This document shows positions 4,839 through 7,993 of a stretch of 7,993 nt of DNA, piece by piece. The notes beneath the pieces were generated by a model. The model saw only the letters and a program-made list of their open reading frames with translations. It did no database searches and had not been told where the DNA came from. Position 1 is the first letter of the stretch. Every line of letters begins with the position of its first letter. The DNA is taken from contig JAISAX010000095.1 in assembly GCA_031266495.1 (NCBI GenBank), forward strand, positions 1-7,993. Reading direction: 5' to 3'. Made by a program: the position numbers and the translations under genes. This stretch comes from Opitutaceae bacterium. GTDB taxonomy: Bacteria > Verrucomicrobiota > Verrucomicrobiae > Opitutales > Opitutaceae.

Positions 4839-4845
4839 TAAACAG
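4839..4845 (+). repeat. 7-bp target-site duplication, right of element B
   Basis: This is the second copy of TAAACAG, immediately after the right terminus. The two bases that follow (CT) extend the direct repeat to 9 bp, but on the left side those two bases belong to the element terminus, so 7 bp is the consistent length. Confidence 0.8.
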
Positions 4846-4872
4846 CTACGACATTTTTTGAGATGTCGTAGC
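4845..4872. terminator. Stem-loop between convergent genes, possible terminator
   Basis: GCTACGACAT (4845-4854) and ATGTCGTAGC (4863-4872) form a perfect 10-bp stem around an 8-nt loop. It lies 20 bp beyond the stop of the Ldh2-family gene and would lie just past the stop of the XRE-LacI gene if element B were absent. No long T tract follows on either strand, so terminator function is likely but not certain. Confidence 0.5.
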
Positions 4873-4892
4873 CGCTCCTGTTTGCCGGCAAC

Positions 4893-5990
4893 TCAGATTT
4901 CGACGGTTTTGAAGCTCTCGGGGTTCCAGAGCGGTAGGGCGGCTTCGGTGGCGAGTTCGTTGAAGGCTTCGATCTCGGCTTTGCTGAAGAGGAGGCCGCC
5001 GGCGGTTTTGGTCTTTTTCGCAAATTCGGCCTCGATCTGGCCGGGGAGAATGCACTTTTCGTTTCCGTGTCCGAGGATGTCCGCGAGGACGGCCTTGACG
5101 TTCTCCGCCTGGCTGCGGCCTTTGGCAAAGGCGCCGCCGCTGATCGCTTCGGGATGGATGATCTGGAAATAAAAACAGCAGGTGCCTTTGTCGCCTTCGG
5201 TCACGTTGTCCCAGCGGTTGCGGATCGTGGGGAGCGAGCCGCCAATGAGGCCGCCGACGAGTTCGTTGATGAGCGAGAGGCCGTAGCCTTTGTGCGCTCC
5301 GAAGGGCATCAGCGAAACGGCGGCAGCGGGGTCGGTCGTCGGGTTGCCGTTCTTGTCCACGGCGGCGTTGGGCGGGAGGGGCTTGCCTTCGCGTTTGAGT
5401 TGCTGCACGCGGCCCATCGCAACAACGGAGGTGGCCCAGTCGATGACAATGGGGTAGCCAATGGCGTCGGTCGTCGGAAATCCCCATGAGTGCGGGTTGG
5501 TGCCGAGTGTCGGGTGCTTGCCTCCGAAGGGAACGACTTCCGCGAGCGCGGCGGTGCAGTTGGTATAGGCTATGTAGCCGCGTCGTGCGGCTTCCATTAC
5601 ATAGCCGCCGCCCCAGAGGTAATGAAAGGCGTTGTCCACGGCGATGGTGCCGGTGCCGTACTGGTCGGCCAGGCGGATGGCTTCGTCAATGGCGCGGTAG
5701 GCGGTGGCCTGGCCTAATTTTTTGTTGGCGTTCCAGATTCTGGCGGCGGCGAAGCGCGTGGGTTTTTGTTCGATCTGCGCGCCGGGGACGCAGCCTTTGC
5801 TGCCGGATCCGAAGAGGTGATCGAGGTGCAGGGCTTTTATCGCGTTGTGGGTGCGGATGCCGTGGCGGGTGGCTTCGGCACAGAAGCGCGCGCCTTCGGC
5901 GGCTTCGTCAGCATGAAAATGGCGGTGCTGATAGGCGGCGGCAACGAGGTCGTTGTGCTGCTTTTCGGATACGATGTAGTAAGTTTCCAT
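4893..5990 (-). CDS. Ldh2 family malate/L-lactate-type dehydrogenase (365 aa)
   Basis: This is a cytoplasmic NAD(P)-dependent oxidoreductase of the malate/L-lactate/ureidoglycolate family, whose fold is unrelated to classical Rossmann dehydrogenases. Visible family signatures, in order, are RHGIRTHNAIKAL (41-53), the region AVDNAFHYLWGGGYVMEAA (117-135) with its conserved His, VPFGGKHPTLGTNPHSWGFP (153-172), DWATSVVAMGRV (184-195), GAHKGYGLSLINEL (231-244) and a C-terminal LPGQIE (315-320). The length is normal for the family. The start is ATG 5990-5988 (METYYIVSEKQH); the frame is open further upstream, but that part reads through an intergenic repeat and an overlapping gene. No Shine-Dalgarno is visible. 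It follows the D-isomer-type dehydrogenase by 149 bp and is probably in the same operon. The substrate cannot be fixed from sequence: malate, lactate, sulfolactate, ureidoglycolate and sugar-acid derivatives are all known in the family. Confidence 0.93.
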   Translation of the reverse strand: METYYIVSEKQHNDLVAAAYQHRHFHADEAAEGARFCAEATRHGIRTHNAIKALHLDHLFGSGSKGCVPGAQIEQKPTRFAAARIWNANKKLGQATAYRAIDEAIRLADQYGTGTIAVDNAFHYLWGGGYVMEAARRGYIAYTNCTAALAEVVPFGGKHPTLGTNPHSWGFPTTDAIGYPIVIDWATSVVAMGRVQQLKREGKPLPPNAAVDKNGNPTTDPAAAVSLMPFGAHKGYGLSLINELVGGLIGGSLPTIRNRWDNVTEGDKGTCCFYFQIIHPEAISGGAFAKGRSQAENVKAVLADILGHGNEKCILPGQIEAEFAKKTKTAGGLLFSKAEIEAFNELATEAALPLWNPESFKTVEI

Positions 5991-6018
5991 TACAAGAAAT
6001 GTTTTGATATTTTTCAGA

Positions 6019-6124
6019 ATGAATGGCCGCAAGGAGGCACAAGAGGCGCAAAAAAGAGACCGGAAAACAGGTGTCGGGAATGGATTGTTTTTTGCGACTT
6101 CCGTGCCTTTTTGCGGCCATTCAT
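6019..6124. repeat. Intergenic inverted repeat between the two dehydrogenase genes
   Basis: ATGAATGGCCGCAA (6019-6032) has its exact complement at 6111-6124. The similarity continues inward (GGCAC, then CGCAAAAAA) to about 38 bp per arm with a few mismatches, enclosing about 30 bp. It may fold in the mRNA and modulate expression of the downstream Ldh2-family gene, or it may be a dispersed genomic repeat. No 7-bp duplication like those of elements A and B is evident. Confidence 0.75.
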
Positions 6125-6139
6125 GATTTGGCTGAAGGG

Positions 6140-7099
6140 TCAGAATTTGTTCGCCTGGGCGATGGGGGGTTGGCCGTTGAGGAAGCGGACGAGGTTTTCC
6201 ACCGAGCAGGTGGCCTGGCGTTGCACGCTTTCCGCGGTGCGCGAGCCGATGTGCGGCGTGATGATGCAGTTGGGCTGCTTGAGGAAGGGGTGGTCGGGGG
6301 GCGGCGGTTCCTGGTCGAGGACGTCGGCGCCGTAACCGCCCACGGCGCCGCTCTGGAGGGCGGCTGTCATGTCGGGGACGTTGACGATCTCGCCGCGGGC
6401 GCAGTTGAGGATGACCACGCCTTTTTTCATTTTGGCAATGCTCTTCGCGCTGACGAGGTCGCGGGTCTCGGGCGTGAGGTTGGTGTGGAGCGAGATGTAG
6501 TCGGCAACCGAATACACGTCGTCGGGCGTGGCGGCGCGGGTGACGTCGTGGGCCGTGGCAAAGGCGTCGTCCCAATAAACGTCATACGCGATGATGTTCA
6601 TGCCGAAGGCGCGGGCGCGGATGGCGACTTCTTTCCCGATGCGTCCGAGGCCGACGATGCCGATGGTCTTGCCGCAGACTTCGTTGCCGGTCTTGCGTTT
6701 CCAGCCGCCGGCGCGGGTGGAGTCGCAGTGGTAGAGGAGGTGCTTCTGGAGGGCGAGGAGGAGCAGGAAGGTGTGCTCGGCCACGGTGGTGTGGTTGACG
6801 CCGGGGGTGAAGAGGACGGGGAGTTTTTTGGCGGTGGCGTGGGCAACGTCGATCTTGTCGAGGCCGATGCCGTACTTGCTGATGACTTTGAGGCGGGGGA
6901 GCGATTTGTCGATGACGGCGGCGGTGATGGCGTCGTCGCCGCAGAGGTAGGCGTCGAATTCGCCGGCGAGTTCGATCATGCGCGACTCGGGCAGGGGACC
7001 GCGTTCGCGGACGATTTCATAGCCGGCTTTGGCCAGCAGGTCGTGGTGCACGCCGGGCGTGTCCTGGAAGGATGTGGTGGTGAGTAGAACGCGTGTCAT
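6140..7099 (-). CDS. D-isomer-specific 2-hydroxyacid dehydrogenase, SerA-like (319 aa)
   Basis: This is a cytoplasmic NAD-dependent dehydrogenase of the D-3-phosphoglycerate/2-hydroxyacid dehydrogenase superfamily. The substrate-binding half includes LKVISKYGIGLDKID (70-84) and TPGVNHTTVAEHTFLLLLAL (98-117). The Rossmann half has GIVGLGRIG (147-155) with a downstream acidic residue (AYD, 171-173). The catalytic set is present: Arg in NCARGEIVN (R235), Glu in DVLDQEPPP (E264) and His in TPHIGSR (H283). At 319 aa it lacks the ACT domain of long PGDH forms, so it is more likely a catabolic or detoxifying hydroxyacid/2-oxoacid dehydrogenase than the serine-pathway enzyme. I chose ATG 7099-7097 (MTRVLLTTT) over ATG 7150, because the extra 17 residues are not family-like. 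It sits between the VC0807-type gene (92 bp upstream) and the Ldh2-family gene. Exact substrate unknown. Confidence 0.93.
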   Translation of the reverse strand: MTRVLLTTTSFQDTPGVHHDLLAKAGYEIVRERGPLPESRMIELAGEFDAYLCGDDAITAAVIDKSLPRLKVISKYGIGLDKIDVAHATAKKLPVLFTPGVNHTTVAEHTFLLLLALQKHLLYHCDSTRAGGWKRKTGNEVCGKTIGIVGLGRIGKEVAIRARAFGMNIIAYDVYWDDAFATAHDVTRAATPDDVYSVADYISLHTNLTPETRDLVSAKSIAKMKKGVVILNCARGEIVNVPDMTAALQSGAVGGYGADVLDQEPPPPDHPFLKQPNCIITPHIGSRTAESVQRQATCSVENLVRFLNGQPPIAQANKF

Positions 7100-7191
7100 G
7101 GTTGCAGGGCAGTGGCGTTCGATCTCTGGCGGGCGGCGGGTCGGGGTCAAAAGGGACGCGGCTGCGAACAGTTTCAGGCCCGGGCGCGGTT

Positions 7192-7993
7192 TTACTGTCG
7201 ATCCTGTCGATCCTGTCGATCCTGTCGGCGTCGGGCAGGTTTTTCGGGCTGGGGGTGGAAGATGTCTTCGAGTTCCATGCCGGTGAGGCGCTTGATGCCG
7301 GCGAGGAGACGCCAGAGGGCGAACAGGAGCATGGCCATGCTCGGGATCATGATGACGGGCCAGCTCATCCAGTTCATTCTGGCGAGCTGGGCGTTGAATT
7401 CGGGGGTGTCGGACGGGCTGGTGATGATCCAGCGGGCAAGCACGTAGTTAAGCGCGGCGCTCACAAGGAAGGATAAGAAAACGAGGTAACTGGAATGGAC
7501 GAGGAGGCGGTTGAAGGCGGGGAGGTTATTGCGCGTTGCGAGCGCGGCTTCGACTTTGGGGATGTTGATGACTTGCGGGTTGTATAAAAATTGCCGGATC
7601 AGCGGGCGGCGCGATTTCATGGAGGCGAGCACGGCCAGGCCGATGATGGCGGGGAGGGCGGCTTCCTTGACGGCAAACCAGACCGGCGCGAGGCGCATGA
7701 GGGCGAATCCGCCCGTCGCCAGGGTGCCGAAGAGGCCGATGATGCTGACGAAATTGACCGTGCGGCGGCGGACAAAATCCCACAGTCCGTACCCGAGCGG
7801 GAAGGCGAGCGCCACGAACAGTGCTGCGCGCGGACCGAGCCGGTCGGGCGTGCTCAGCTTCGAGAGGATGAGCACGGGCAGGGCGATGTTGCAGACGAGA
7901 TTGGCAAGAATGTTCTCGCGTCTTTGCGCGGTCGCCGGAGCGGCGGCGGCAGCAGCGGCGGGGGGGGGGGGAGGAGGAGGGACGGAAGTGGCG
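7192..7993 (-). CDS. VC0807-type integral membrane protein, N-terminus cut by window edge
   Basis: The frame is open from the right edge to TAA 7194-7192, giving 266 codons in the window. The body resembles the poorly characterised VC0807 family: ILANLVCNIALPVLILSKLS, LGPRAALFVALAFPLGYGLW, then RRRTVNFVSIIGLFGTLATG, WFAVKEAALPAIIGLAVL, PLIRQFLYNPQV, SSYLVFLSFLVSAALNYVLA, and finally MNWMSWPVIMIPSMAMLLFA and LTGMELEDIF. About six hydrophobic segments are visible, so it is an inner-membrane protein. Family function is not established. The segment before the first helix is unusual: seven Pro then seven Ala, encoded by a 12-G/C run and GCC repeats. The C-terminus is also unusual, ending in QDRQDRQDRQ encoded by a 9-bp tandem repeat. 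A GTG at 7875 could be called as start, but it lies inside the first hydrophobic segment and would remove conserved residues; the true start is beyond the window. Confidence 0.85.
   Translation of the reverse strand, partial: ATSVPPPPPPPAAAAAAAPATAQRRENILANLVCNIALPVLILSKLSTPDRLGPRAALFVALAFPLGYGLWDFVRRRTVNFVSIIGLFGTLATGGFALMRLAPVWFAVKEAALPAIIGLAVLASMKSRRPLIRQFLYNPQVINIPKVEAALATRNNLPAFNRLLVHSSYLVFLSFLVSAALNYVLARWIITSPSDTPEFNAQLARMNWMSWPVIMIPSMAMLLFALWRLLAGIKRLTGMELEDIFHPQPEKPARRRQDRQDRQDRQ
7195..7227 (-). repeat. 9-bp tandem repeat encoding the C-terminal DRQ repeats
   Basis: CTGTCGATC occurs three times in tandem on the plus strand (7195-7221), followed by a partial copy. On the minus strand it encodes the last residues of the VC0807-type protein up to the stop. 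Nine-base units keep frame, so copy-number change would only lengthen or shorten the tail. Confidence 0.9.
7960..7971 (-). repeat. 12-nt poly-C (poly-G on plus strand) in the VC0807-type gene
   Basis: Twelve consecutive G on the plus strand encode four of the seven prolines upstream of the first membrane helix. A one-base slip would shift the frame before all membrane segments if the true start lies beyond the window edge, as the open frame suggests. Confidence 0.85.

Noticed and set aside
4702..5172. Plus-strand open frame spanning element B and the end of the Ldh2-family gene
   Set aside because: It begins inside the repeat array and continues antisense to a conserved gene; no coding signal of its own.
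5991..6575. N-terminal extension of the Ldh2-family frame
   Set aside because: The extra residues read through the intergenic inverted repeat and then the antisense-shifted frame of the upstream gene. Ldh2 similarity begins at METYY (5990).
6023..7087. 354-codon plus-strand open frame opposite the D-isomer dehydrogenase
   Set aside because: It is antisense to a gene with all catalytic motifs; its Val/Gly/Asp-rich composition is the usual product of reading a GC-rich gene backwards.

Overview
The window looks like chromosomal DNA of a GC-rich Verrucomicrobiota bacterium, probably of the Opitutaceae. This is inferred from gene content: a PEP-CTERM surface protein with a close paralogue, a prepilin-like protein with the H-X9-DG C-terminal motif, a LacI-family regulator, Ldh2-type and SerA-type dehydrogenases, and a VC0807-type membrane protein. 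No marker gene is present, so the placement rests on family content and style only.

Layout. Positions 1-2315 (minus strand) hold a surface-protein cluster. In transcription order it is a prepilin-like H-X9-DG protein, a PEP-CTERM protein, and a second, closely related secreted protein that runs off the left edge. The last two genes overlap by ATGA. Positions 2316-2816 are the divergent intergenic region, which carries a 141-bp MITE-like element (element A). Positions 2817-4526 (plus strand) encode a large regulator that joins an XRE-type helix-turn-helix to a complete LacI-family protein through a low-complexity linker. Positions 4527-4892 separate this gene from the convergent genes and carry a 308-bp MITE-like element (element B) inserted exactly at the regulator's stop codon. 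Positions 4893-7993 (minus strand) hold a probable operon. In transcription order it is a VC0807-type membrane protein (5' end cut by the right edge), a D-isomer-type 2-hydroxyacid dehydrogenase and an Ldh2-family malate/lactate-type dehydrogenase.

How the parts may work together. The two dehydrogenases belong to unrelated folds that usually act on opposite stereoisomers of 2-hydroxy acids. Their pairing suggests oxidation or stereo-inversion of a hydroxy acid, perhaps under the adjacent LacI-type regulator; substrate and regulation are inference. The prepilin-like and PEP-CTERM proteins are predicted envelope or secreted proteins.

The most notable content is non-coding. Elements A and B share the terminal sequence CTGATGTTACGC, and each is flanked by a perfect 7-bp direct repeat (TTGGTAA and TAAACAG). 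Their arms carry hairpins whose stems differ by compensatory base changes. Element B also contains twelve 10-bp units in which a CG dinucleotide recurs every 10 bp without exception. Three genes also carry 11-12-nt G/C homopolymers inside the reading frame, which are candidate slippage sites.
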